NCBI RefSeq assembly: GCF_013085345.1
Contig: NZ_JABFAJ010000024.1
Location: forward strand, 434,001 to 498,000
From: Isoptericola sediminis
GTDB lineage: Bacteria; Actinomycetota; Actinomycetes; Actinomycetales; Cellulomonadaceae
Length of the DNA: 64,000 nucleotides
Direction: 5' to 3'
This document shows positions 13,422-21,260 of this stretch, piece by piece. The first letter of the stretch is position 1. Each line of letters opens with the position of its first letter. Made by a program: the position numbers and the translations under genes. Below the pieces are notes generated by a model. The model made no database searches. It had not been told where the DNA came from and saw only the letters and a list, made by a program, of their open reading frames with translations.

Positions 13422-13760
13422 ATGGCAGGAACGACGCCGCAGCCGATCGGCATCACCGACCCGCCCATCGACGACCTGCTGCAGCACAGCGAGTCCAAGT
13501 ACGGGCTGGTGCTCTACGCGGCCAAGCGGGCGCGCCAGATCAACGCCTACTACGCCCAGCTCAACGAGGGGCTCCTGGAGAACGTCGGCCCGCTCGTCGA
13601 GGCCCGCAACCAGGAGAAGCCGCTGTCGATCGCGATGCGCGAGATCAACCAGGGGCTCCTGACCGCCGAGCCGGCCCCCGAGCCGACCGAGTCCGCCTCG
13701 ACGCCGGCCGACCCGACGGCCGAGTCCGAGCACGCCGTGGGCGACGACGAGATCGTCTGA
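13422..13760 (+). CDS. rpoZ: RNA polymerase omega subunit
   Basis: Omega helps assemble and stabilise RNA polymerase by clamping the beta' C-terminus. The motif '[20 protein letters not shown]' near residues 19-38 contains the conserved SKY/A..RAR core. '[14 protein letters not shown]' follows near 68-81, and the last 30 residues are acidic and poorly conserved. ATG 13422 is preferred over GTG 13413 because GGAG (13410-13413) lies eight bases before it. Length 112 residues. Confidence 0.95.
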   Translation: MAGTTPQPIGITDPPIDDLLQHSESKYGLVLYAAKRARQINAYYAQLNEGLLENVGPLVEARNQEKPLSIAMREINQGLLTAEPAPEPTESASTPADPTAESEHAVGDDEIV

Positions 13761-13782
13761 GCCGAGTGCGCGGGCGTCGTCG

Positions 13783-15018
13783 ATGAGGATTCTGCTCGGG
13801 GTCTCCGGCGGTATCGCCGCCTACAAGGCGGTGCTGCTGCTGCGGCTGCTGCGCGAGCAGGGCCACGCGGTGCGGGTCGTGCCCACCGCAGCGGCGCTGC
13901 GGTTCGTCGGCGCGCCCACCTTCGAGGCGTTGTCGGGCGAGCCGGTGAGCGCCGAGGTGTTCGACGACGTCGAGAACGTCCAGCACGTGGCGCTCGGGCA
14001 GGGGGCCGACCTCGTGATCGTCGCTCCGGCCACGGCGGACCTGCTGGCGCGGGCCGCGACGGGACGCGCGGACGACCTGCTCACCTCGAGCCTGCTCGCC
14101 GCGCGGTGCCCGGTGGTCATGGCCCCGGCGATGCACACCGAGATGTGGGAGCACGCGGCCACCCGGGCCAACGTCGCGACGTTGCGCGACCGGGGGGTCC
14201 ACGTCATCGAGCCCGCGTCGGGCCGACTGACCGGCAAGGACACCGGTCCCGGTCGGCTGCCCGACCCCGAGGAGATCGCCCGGGTGGCACTGGCGGTGGC
14301 GGCCGGCCCCGCCGAGCCGGTCACCGACCAGGACCTGACCGGCCGGTCCGTCGTCGTGTCGGCCGGGGGTACCCGGGAGCCGATCGACCCCGTGCGGTTC
14401 GTCGGCAACCGGTCCAGCGGTCGCCAGGGTGCCGCCCTGGCCGCGGCCGCCCGGGCCCGCGGTGCCCGGGTGACGCTCGTCGCGGCCCACGTCGCCGCGG
14501 ACCTGACCGACCCGTTGGTGGCCGCCGGCGTGGAGGTCGTGCCGGTCTCGACCACCGCCGAGCTGCGGACGGCGGTCCGCCGGGCAGCGGTCGGCGCCGA
14601 CGCCGTCGTCATGGCCGCCGCGGTGGCGGACTTCCGGCCAGTGGCCGCCACCGAGGCCAAGATCAAGAAGGTCGCCGGGCAGGCGCCGCCGTCGATCGAG
14701 CTGGTCGAGAACCCCGACGTGCTGGCGGAGCTGGCCGCCGAGCGGCTGCGCGCGGGGCAGGTCGTCGTCGGGTTCGCCGCCGAGACGGGTGACGAGACGG
14801 GCGGTGTGCTCGAGCACGGCCGCGCCAAGGCGCGCCGCAAGGGTGCCGACCTGCTGGCGGTCAACGCGGTCGGCGAGGCGCTCGGGTTCGGCACCGAGGT
14901 CAACGAGGTCACGCTGCTCGACGAGCACGGTGAGACGGTGGCGAAGGCCGCCGGCTCGAAGCGGCAGGTGGCGGACGCGATCTGGGACGCTGCCGTCGCC
15001 CGGATGACCGCATCGTGA
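13783..15018 (+). CDS. coaBC: Bifunctional phosphopantothenoylcysteine decarboxylase / phosphopantothenate-cysteine ligase
   Basis: CoaBC joins cysteine to phosphopantothenate and decarboxylates the product, two steps of coenzyme A synthesis. The N-terminal flavoprotein half (about 1-180) starts 'RILLGVSGGIAAYKA' and has 'NVQHVALGQ..DLVIVAPATAD' and 'APAMHTEMW'. The C-terminal ligase half (about 185-411) has 'SAGGTREPIDPVRFVGNRSSG' around 192 (quoted in part), 'AAVADFRP' and 'KIKK'. At 411 residues it is full length. No strong ribosome binding site precedes the ATG at 13783. Confidence 0.96.
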   Translation: MRILLGVSGGIAAYKAVLLLRLLREQGHAVRVVPTAAALRFVGAPTFEALSGEPVSAEVFDDVENVQHVALGQGADLVIVAPATADLLARAATGRADDLLTSSLLAARCPVVMAPAMHTEMWEHAATRANVATLRDRGVHVIEPASGRLTGKDTGPGRLPDPEEIARVALAVAAGPAEPVTDQDLTGRSVVVSAGGTREPIDPVRFVGNRSSGRQGAALAAAARARGARVTLVAAHVAADLTDPLVAAGVEVVPVSTTAELRTAVRRAAVGADAVVMAAAVADFRPVAATEAKIKKVAGQAPPSIELVENPDVLAELAAERLRAGQVVVGFAAETGDETGGVLEHGRAKARRKGADLLAVNAVGEALGFGTEVNEVTLLDEHGETVAKAAGSKRQVADAIWDAAVARMTAS

Positions 15019-15056
15019 GATGGTCTCAGCATGTGAGCGACTGGGGTGCTCGCATG
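15016..15056 (+). promoter_or_regulatory. Two inverted repeats between coaBC and metK
   Basis: TGAGA-TGG-TCTCA (15016-15028, beginning in the coaBC stop codon) is followed by CATGTGAGC-N9-GCTCGCATG (15030-15056; one mismatch in nine). They could be a small double terminator for coaBC or an operator for metK. The region is too short for a known SAM riboswitch. Confidence 0.4.
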
Positions 15057-15080
15057 GCGTCGTCCGGCCCCGGTGAACCG

Positions 15081-15092
15081 TAGGCTGATCCC
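15081..15092 (+). promoter_or_regulatory. Predicted leaderless promoter of metK
   Basis: -10 box TAGGCT (15081-15086) lies exactly six bases before the ATG at 15093. No Shine-Dalgarno sequence is present in front of the ATG. Confidence 0.5.
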
Positions 15093-16301
15093 ATGACCGA
15101 AGCGCTGCGCCTGTTCACGTCCGAGTCCGTGACCGAAGGGCACCCGGACAAGGTGTGCGACCAGATCTCGGACGCCATCCTCGACGCGCTGCTCGCCCAG
15201 GACCCGCGCTCGCGCGTCGCGGTGGAGACCATGGTCACCACGGGGCTGGTGCACGTGGCCGGCGAGGTCACCACCGAGGCGTACGTGGAGATCCCGCAGA
15301 TCGTGCGCGAGGTCGTGCGGGGGATCGGCTACACCTCGTCGTCCATCGGGTTCGACGGCGACTCCTGCGGCGTGTCCGTCTCCATCGGCCAGCAGTCGCC
15401 CGACATCGCCCAGGGTGTCGACACGGCGCTGGAGCGTCGGACCAACGCCGACGACCTCGACCCCTACGACGCGCAGGGCGCGGGCGACCAGGGTCTGATG
15501 TTCGGCTACGCGACCGACGAGACCCCGTCGTTGATGCCGCTGCCCGTCTTCCTCGCGCACCGGCTGGCCGAGCGGCTGGCCGAGGTGCGCCGCACCGGCG
15601 AGGTCGCCGGGCTGCGACCGGACGGCAAGACGCAGGTGACGGTCGGCTACGACGGCGACCGCCCCGTGAGCCTGGACACGGTGGTGCTGTCCACCCAGCA
15701 CGACGCCGACCTCGAGCAGGACAAGCTCGCCACCGAGGTGCGCGCCCACGTCATCGACCCGGTCGTGGCGCAGGTGGCGGGTTCCGCCGGCATCCGGACC
15801 GACGAGGTGCGGGTGCTCGTCAACCCGACCGGCCAGTTCGTCATCGGCGGCCCCCAGGGTGACGCGGGGCTGACGGGCCGCAAGATCATCGTCGACACCT
15901 ACGGCGGGATGGCCCGGCACGGCGGCGGGGCGTTCTCCGGCAAGGACCCCTCGAAGGTCGACCGGTCGGCCGCCTACGCGATGCGCTGGGTGGCCAAGAA
16001 CGTCGTCGCGGCCGGGTTGGCCCGCCGCTGCGAGGTGCAGGTGGCCTACGCCATCGGCAAGGCGCACCCGGTGGGGCTCTACGTCGAGACGTTCGGGACC
16101 GAGACCGTGGACCCGGTGCGTATCGAGGCCGCGATCCGCTCCGTGTTCGACCTGCGCCCGGCGGCGATCATCCACGACCTCGACCTGCTGCGGCCCATCT
16201 ATGCGGCGACCGCCGCCTACGGCCACTTCGGGCGCGAGCTCGAGGAGTTCACCTGGGAGCGCACCGACCGGGTGGAGGAGCTGCGTGCCGCCGTGCGCTG
16301 A
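15093..16301 (+). CDS. metK: S-adenosylmethionine synthetase
   Basis: MetK makes S-adenosylmethionine from methionine and ATP. The 402-residue enzyme is complete, with '[17 protein letters not shown]' near residues 11-27, '[16 protein letters not shown]' near 129-144, and the C-terminal phosphate-binding '[19 protein letters not shown]' near 272-290. The order coaBC-metK-priA is conserved in actinobacteria. The gene appears to have its own leaderless promoter. Confidence 0.98.
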   Translation: MTEALRLFTSESVTEGHPDKVCDQISDAILDALLAQDPRSRVAVETMVTTGLVHVAGEVTTEAYVEIPQIVREVVRGIGYTSSSIGFDGDSCGVSVSIGQQSPDIAQGVDTALERRTNADDLDPYDAQGAGDQGLMFGYATDETPSLMPLPVFLAHRLAERLAEVRRTGEVAGLRPDGKTQVTVGYDGDRPVSLDTVVLSTQHDADLEQDKLATEVRAHVIDPVVAQVAGSAGIRTDEVRVLVNPTGQFVIGGPQGDAGLTGRKIIVDTYGGMARHGGGAFSGKDPSKVDRSAAYAMRWVAKNVVAAGLARRCEVQVAYAIGKAHPVGLYVETFGTETVDPVRIEAAIRSVFDLRPAAIIHDLDLLRPIYAATAAYGHFGRELEEFTWERTDRVEELRAAVR

Positions 16302-16337
16302 GCGCACGACGTCGGTGGCTCGTGATGGCATAGCCCT

Positions 16338-18470
16338 GTGACCACCCGAGACGAGCCCGAGCAGCCCGCCCTGCTCGGGCTCGACGACGTCCCGGCCGCC
16401 CCGCGGCGCCGGACGGGGCGCAAACCCGGCAGCGAGCCCGCCGCGGTGGACCCCGTCGCCCGCGTGGTCCTGGACCTGTCCCCACCGCACCTGGACCGCG
16501 AGTACGACTACCTGGTCCCGGCGGCGATGGCCGACGACGCCGTGCCCGGGGTGCGCGTCCGGGCCCGGTTCGGGCCGCAGGACGTCGCCGGGTTCGTCGT
16601 CGCGCGCTCGGCGACCTCGGACCACGAGGGGCGCCTGCAACCGCTGCGGCGGGTCGTCTCCCCGGATCCGGTCCTGAGCCCGGCGGTGCTGGACCTGGCG
16701 CGCGGGGTCGCGGCCCGCTACGCGGGGACCGTCCCGGACGTGCTGCGGCTGGCCGTCCCCCCGCGCCACGCGCGGGTCGAGGCGGAGGTGCTCGCGCAGC
16801 TCGCCGACCTGGACGACCGGACGCACGACGGGGTCGTCCCGCCGCCGTCCGCCCCTGCGGGGGAGGGCTGGCCCGGCGTCTGGGCACCGTACCGGTCGGG
16901 CGAGGCGTTCTGCCGTCACCTTCTGGGCGGCCAGGCGCCCCGGGCCGTCTGGACGCCGCTGCCGGGGCTCCAGCCACCCGCGGGCGAGGAGACGGTGGCC
17001 CGCGTGCCGCACTGGGCCGCCGCGATCGCCGGTGCGGTACGGGCGGCGCTGGCCGGCGGCCGGCGGGCGCTCGTCGTCGCCCCGGACGCCCGGGACGTCG
17101 ACAGGATCCGCGCCGCGCTCGAGGCCGCCGGGGTCGCCGACGTCCGGACGCTGCAGGCGGAGGACGGTCCGGCGCCCCGCTACCGGTCCTTCCTGCACGC
17201 CCGGCACGGACTGGCCTCGGTGGTGGTCGGGACCCGGGCCGCGATGTTCGCCCCCGTGCCCGACCTGGGGCTGGTCGTGCTGTGGGGCGACGGCGAGGAG
17301 ACCCTCGACGAACCGCACGCCCCGTACCCGGCCGCCCGCGAGGTGCTCGCGATGCGCTCCGAGGCGGAGGGTGCGGGGTTCCTGCTCGGTTCCCCGGGCC
17401 GCACGGTGCAGGCCCAGGCGATGCTCGCGCGCGGCTGGGCCGCGGAGATCGCGGCCTCGCGCGAGGTCGTGCGGGCCCGGGCGCCGCGGGTGCGCGCGCT
17501 GACGTCGGTCGAGCTGGCGTCCGAGGGCCCGGGGGCGGCCGCACGCCTGCCGACGGCCGCGTGGCGGACCGCTCGGTCTGCTCTGGAGCGGGGACCCGTG
17601 CTCGTCCAGGTGCCGCGGACCGGTTACCTGCCGGTCGTGGCGTGCGCCGCCTGCCGGACGGCCGCACGCTGCACCCACTGCCACGGCCCTCTCGGGCTGC
17701 GGGGTGCGCGCGCCACCCCGCAGTGCACCTGGTGCGGCCGGCTCGCCGGCACCTGGCGCTGCGACGAGTGCGGCCACGACCGCGTGCGCGCCGTGCGGGT
17801 GGGGTCCGAACGCACCGCCGAGGAGCTCGGACGAGCCTTCGCCGGGGTGCCGGTGCGGGTCTCGGCCTCCTCGGCGCCCGGCGGGATCCTCGACCACGTC
17901 GAGGAGCGTCCCGCCCTGGTGGTGGCCACCCCGGGTGCCGAGCCGGTGGCCGAGAACGGCTACGCGGCCGCGCTGCTGCTCGACGCCGCGACAGCCACCG
18001 CCGGTACCGACCTCGCGATGGCCACGCGTGCCCTGCACCGGTGGATCGCGGTGGCCGCGCTCGTGCGCCCCGGTCCGGACGGTCAGGTGCTCCTCGTCGG
18101 GGACGCCGCGCCGGCACCGACCGGCGCGCTGGTCCGCTTCGACCCGGCCGGGCTGGCCGAGCGGGAGCTGGACGAGCGTCGCGAGCTCGACCTGCCGCCC
18201 GCTGTCCGCGTGGCGGCGGTGACGGGGGACGCCGACGCCGTACGCGCCGTCGTCGACCGCGTCGCGCTCGCCACGCCCGAGACCGTCCTCGGCCCGGTCG
18301 AGCTGCCCGCCGACGACCGGCTCGAGGCGCGGGTGCGCGTCGTCGTGCGCGTGCCCCTCGCCGACGGCGCGGAGCTCGCGGCCCAGCTCCGCGCGTCGAT
18401 GGCCGTGCGGTCGGCCCGCCGCGAAGGCGGCCGGGTGCGGGTGCAGGTCGACCCGCAGGAGATGCTCTAG
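16338..18470 (+). CDS. priA: PriA-like replication restart protein lacking helicase motifs
   Basis: PriA recognises stalled forks and starts primosome assembly. The 710-residue protein has the N-terminal 3'-DNA-binding domain ('ARVVLDLSPPHLDREYDYLVP'-type start near residues 40-60) and eight zinc-binding cysteines in four pairs between about residues 435 and 480 ('ACAAC', 'CTHC', 'CTWC', 'CDEC'). The ATPase part has no Walker A GKT ('GRRALVVAPDARDVDR' instead) and no DEAH box ('WGDGEETLDEPH' instead). Actinobacterial PriA proteins are known to have lost these motifs, so it is probably a fork-binding loader and not a helicase. Confidence 0.9.
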   Translation: MTTRDEPEQPALLGLDDVPAAPRRRTGRKPGSEPAAVDPVARVVLDLSPPHLDREYDYLVPAAMADDAVPGVRVRARFGPQDVAGFVVARSATSDHEGRLQPLRRVVSPDPVLSPAVLDLARGVAARYAGTVPDVLRLAVPPRHARVEAEVLAQLADLDDRTHDGVVPPPSAPAGEGWPGVWAPYRSGEAFCRHLLGGQAPRAVWTPLPGLQPPAGEETVARVPHWAAAIAGAVRAALAGGRRALVVAPDARDVDRIRAALEAAGVADVRTLQAEDGPAPRYRSFLHARHGLASVVVGTRAAMFAPVPDLGLVVLWGDGEETLDEPHAPYPAAREVLAMRSEAEGAGFLLGSPGRTVQAQAMLARGWAAEIAASREVVRARAPRVRALTSVELASEGPGAAARLPTAAWRTARSALERGPVLVQVPRTGYLPVVACAACRTAARCTHCHGPLGLRGARATPQCTWCGRLAGTWRCDECGHDRVRAVRVGSERTAEELGRAFAGVPVRVSASSAPGGILDHVEERPALVVATPGAEPVAENGYAAALLLDAATATAGTDLAMATRALHRWIAVAALVRPGPDGQVLLVGDAAPAPTGALVRFDPAGLAERELDERRELDLPPAVRVAAVTGDADAVRAVVDRVALATPETVLGPVELPADDRLEARVRVVVRVPLADGAELAAQLRASMAVRSARREGGRVRVQVDPQEML

Positions 18471-18476
18471 GGGCGC

Positions 18477-18488
18477 TAGCGTGCGGGC
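18477..18488 (+). promoter_or_regulatory. Predicted leaderless promoter of the MBL-fold gene
   Basis: -10 box TAGCGT (18477-18482) is followed by six bases and the ATG at 18489, eight bases after the priA stop. Confidence 0.45.
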
Positions 18489-19235
18489 ATGACCTTCCGC
18501 GCCGTGGCCCCGGACGTGCTGGTCCGCACCAGCCGGCGCGACGTCACGACGTCGGTCCTCGCCGTCGGGCCGCGGCGCGCGACCGGGCGGCGTCCCGCCC
18601 TGCTCGTGGACCCGGCCTGGGACGACGACGAGCTCGAGGGGATGGCTGACGAGCTGGTCGCGCGGCAGGTGCGGGTGGCCGCCGGGCTGTCGACGCACGC
18701 GCACCACGACCATCTGCTCTGGCACCCGCGGTTCGGGGCGGTGCCGCGGTGGGCGTCGTCGCGGGCGACGGAGGTCGTGCGGAGCCACCGGGACGTCCTG
18801 GACGCCGTGGTCCGGTCCGAGGGCCGGCAGGAGGCCGTGCTGGAGCTCTTCGCCGCCGTGGCCGCGCTGGCGGATGACCGCGTGCCCGACCCGGACGGTG
18901 AGCTGCCGCGCTCCGAGCTCGTCGTGCACGACGCGCACGCCCCGGGGCACGTGGCGCTGTGGCTGCCGGACGCCCGCGTCCTGGTCGCGGGGGACATGCT
19001 GTCCGACGTCGAGCCGCCGCTGCCCGCGGACGAGATCTCCGGAGACACCGACCTGGTCGGCTACCGCGAGGGGCTCGAACGGTTGGCGCCGTACGTGGCG
19101 CGGGCGGACGTCGTCGTGCCCGGGCACGGGACACCCACCCGGCACGCGGGCACCCGGCTCGACGCCGACCGCCGGTACGTCGACGCGCTGCTGGCCGGGC
19201 GCGATCCGGACGACCCCCGGGACGCCGCGCGTTGA
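18489..19235 (+). CDS. Metallo-beta-lactamase-fold hydrolase
   Basis: This 248-residue cytoplasmic protein has the metal-binding signature 'THAHHDHLLW' near residues 72-81, 'APGHVALW' near 149-156, 'AGDMLSD' near 164-170 and 'VPGHGTPT' near 213-220, in the correct order for a binuclear zinc hydrolase. The family includes glyoxalases, lactonases and phosphodiesterases; the substrate cannot be read from sequence. It ends four bases from the convergent downstream gene, with no obvious terminator between. Confidence 0.85.
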   Translation: MTFRAVAPDVLVRTSRRDVTTSVLAVGPRRATGRRPALLVDPAWDDDELEGMADELVARQVRVAAGLSTHAHHDHLLWHPRFGAVPRWASSRATEVVRSHRDVLDAVVRSEGRQEAVLELFAAVAALADDRVPDPDGELPRSELVVHDAHAPGHVALWLPDARVLVAGDMLSDVEPPLPADEISGDTDLVGYREGLERLAPYVARADVVVPGHGTPTRHAGTRLDADRRYVDALLAGRDPDDPRDAAR

Positions 19236-19239
19236 GCGC

Positions 19240-20073
19240 TCAGCCCAGCGACGCCACCGCGGAGGTCAGCAGCGCGGTGCCGTCGTTCCAGGCGCCGGTG
19301 GCGTCGAAGCCCATCTGCGAGAGCACCGCCCACACCACGCCCACGACGGCGTAGATGCTGACCGGGGTCATGACGAGCCACTCGCGCCAGGACCCGGCGT
19401 CACCGAGCACCGGCACGGCAATGTTGCCGCTGCGGCCCCACATGTCGTCCAGCGGCAGCCACCGATGCCGGCGCACCCACCGCGGCGAGCCGAAGCGGAT
19501 CGGCCACAGCAAGGGGACCCCCTGGGTGGTGACCAGGTCGCCGAGGATGTGCACCGTGGCGCCGAGGCCCACGCAGAACGGCATCCAGTACCACTCCTCG
19601 GGGGCGAACACGGCGATGAACAGGGCCAGGGAGATGGACGACGTCCAGGTCCACCAGCGCCGGCGTCCCGTCAGGTGCAGGGCTCGAAGAGCGAAGGCGA
19701 CGAGCAGCACGGCCATGATGCCGGGGCCGATCAGCACCTCGCCGAACGTCTCGGTGCTGATCGTCAGGAAGCTCATCGCCCAGGCGATGAGCGTGAAGAC
19801 CGCGATCCCCAGGATCGAGTGGGTGCCGTTGCGGTGGCCGCCGGAGATGGTGCAGACGAACTTCGTCAGCGCCTCCGACAGCGGGGGCAGCGAGTGCGAG
19901 ATCGTCCCGTTGTGGTGGTCGGCGTCGGGCAGGAGCGCGGCGCCGGCGCAGACGAGCGCGCCGGTCATCACGCCGACGTCGGACACGGGGTACCACCCGA
20001 AGGCGATCGGGGTCGAGGCCGTGACCGCCACCCAGGCGGCTGCCCCGGAGGCGGCGTGGTGCCCACCCATCAT
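19240..20073 (-). CDS. YdjM/DUF457-family membrane metal-dependent hydrolase
   Basis: The 277-residue protein starts with two methionines ('MMGGHHAASGAAAWVAV'), and a GGAGG lies ten bases before the first. It has about seven hydrophobic segments with histidine and acidic residues in the family positions: 'GGHHA' near 3-7, 'LLPDADHHNGTISHSLP' near 47-63, 'GGHRNGTHS' near 78-86, and 'HILGDLVTTQGVPLLWP' near 190. These define the LexA/YdjM-like 'metal-dependent hydrolase' family, whose substrate is unknown (possibly lipid). It follows the glucose dehydrogenase gene by 128 bases on the same strand. Confidence 0.85.
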   Translation of the reverse strand: MMGGHHAASGAAAWVAVTASTPIAFGWYPVSDVGVMTGALVCAGAALLPDADHHNGTISHSLPPLSEALTKFVCTISGGHRNGTHSILGIAVFTLIAWAMSFLTISTETFGEVLIGPGIMAVLLVAFALRALHLTGRRRWWTWTSSISLALFIAVFAPEEWYWMPFCVGLGATVHILGDLVTTQGVPLLWPIRFGSPRWVRRHRWLPLDDMWGRSGNIAVPVLGDAGSWREWLVMTPVSIYAVVGVVWAVLSQMGFDATGAWNDGTALLTSAVASLG

Positions 20074-20201
20074 GGTGCGTCGTCCTCCTTCGTCCGGTGT
20101 GCCCCTTGATGACCGTTTGGTCGGGGTCGGACGGAACGCTACACCTCCCTCGCGAGCACCGCAGAGCCGGGCGCCGGCGCGATGGTCGACGCGCGCCCAG
20201 G

Positions 20202-21251
20202 TCAGACGAGGTCGACGACGACCTTGACGTCGTCGTCCTGCGGCGTGAGGGCCTCGACCGCGCGGTCCAGGGGCAGACGCCGGGTGACGAGGCGCGCCAG
20301 CCAGTCGCGGTCGGCCCCGGCCAGGGCCTCGGCCGCGGCGCGGTAGTGCCGGAGGTTGGCGTTCACGGAGCCCACGACGACGTCGTTCTCCAGCACGACG
20401 GACCGGTTGGCGGCGCCGGCGTCGACGGGCACCTGGTGACCCGCGGAGGAGATGCCGGTCAGGACCGTGATGCCGTAGGGCCGCGTCGACGTGACGGTGT
20501 CCATGACGACGGCGGGTGCGCCGGTGCACTCGACGATCACGTCCGGCTCGACCCGGTCGGCCACGGCGGTCGGGTCGTCGTGGTGGTAAGTCGCCCCGAG
20601 GTCGCGCACGAGCCCGGGTTTCGGGCCGTCGGTCGCGCGGTCGAGGACGTGCACGTCGAGCCCGCGCCGGGCCCCGACCAGGGCGGCGAGCAGGCCGATC
20701 GGCCCGGCGCCCGTCACGAGCACCCGCTGCGGGTCGAACCACGAGCGCGCGCCGATCCGGTCCACCTGCTCCCAGGCCTTGGTCACGACGGTCGTGGGCT
20801 CCAGGAGTACGCCCACGTCGGCCAGGGCGGGGTCGAGGCGCACGGCGCGGTCCGCCGCGACCGTCCACCGCTCGGCGGCGAAGCCGTCGACCTCCTTGAT
20901 CCCGTGCTCGGTGAACAGCCCGTTGCGGCACATGTCCCACTCGCCGTGGGCGCAGGCGCCGCAGGGCACCGGGTCGGGACGGCGGACGACCCCGACCACG
21001 AGGTCGCCGGGGGAGAACCCGGAGTCGTCCGGCGCCTTCCGGACCCGTCCCAGGGACTCGTGACCGAGCACGAGCCGCTCCTGGCCGGGCGGCGGGGCGC
21101 CGTGCTCGCCGCGGGCGATCTCGTGGTCCGTGCCGCAGATCCCGACCGCCACGCCGTCGACCAGCAGCTCGTCCGGACCGGCGACGGGGTCGGCCACGTC
21201 GGTGACGGCCAGGGAGTCGGCCTGCCCGGGGACGATGGTCAGTGCTCTCAC
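20202..21251 (-). CDS. Glucose 1-dehydrogenase-like zinc alcohol dehydrogenase
   Basis: This 349-residue medium-chain dehydrogenase has catalytic-zinc residues in 'GICGTDHEI' (Cys near 39) and 'LGHESLG' (His near 63), a structural-zinc loop 'CGACAHGEWDMC' near 98-109, and a Rossmann motif 'VTGAGPIGLLAAL' near 179. The overall layout resembles archaeal-type glucose 1-dehydrogenases (NAD(P)-dependent oxidation of glucose to gluconolactone). The GTG start at 21251 has GAGGAG five bases before it, inside the end of the GH15 gene region. Its partner upstream is a glucose-releasing-type glycosidase, so the two may act in sequence (inference). Confidence 0.85.
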   Translation of the reverse strand: MRALTIVPGQADSLAVTDVADPVAGPDELLVDGVAVGICGTDHEIARGEHGAPPPGQERLVLGHESLGRVRKAPDDSGFSPGDLVVGVVRRPDPVPCGACAHGEWDMCRNGLFTEHGIKEVDGFAAERWTVAADRAVRLDPALADVGVLLEPTTVVTKAWEQVDRIGARSWFDPQRVLVTGAGPIGLLAALVGARRGLDVHVLDRATDGPKPGLVRDLGATYHHDDPTAVADRVEPDVIVECTGAPAVVMDTVTSTRPYGITVLTGISSAGHQVPVDAGAANRSVVLENDVVVGSVNANLRHYRAAAEALAGADRDWLARLVTRRLPLDRAVEALTPQDDDVKVVVDLV

Positions 21252-21260
21252 GCGTGCTCC

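Noticed and set aside
15019-15092. SAM riboswitch upstream of metK
   Set aside because: The gap is only 74 bases, the hairpins do not resemble a known SAM riboswitch core, and metK appears leaderless.
13821-19145. A 1774-codon open frame on the minus strand, antisense to coaBC, metK, priA and the MBL gene
   Set aside because: It is a by-product of very high GC at third codon positions of the plus-strand genes. The translation is low-complexity (Arg, Gly, Asp, His rich) and shows no known domain.
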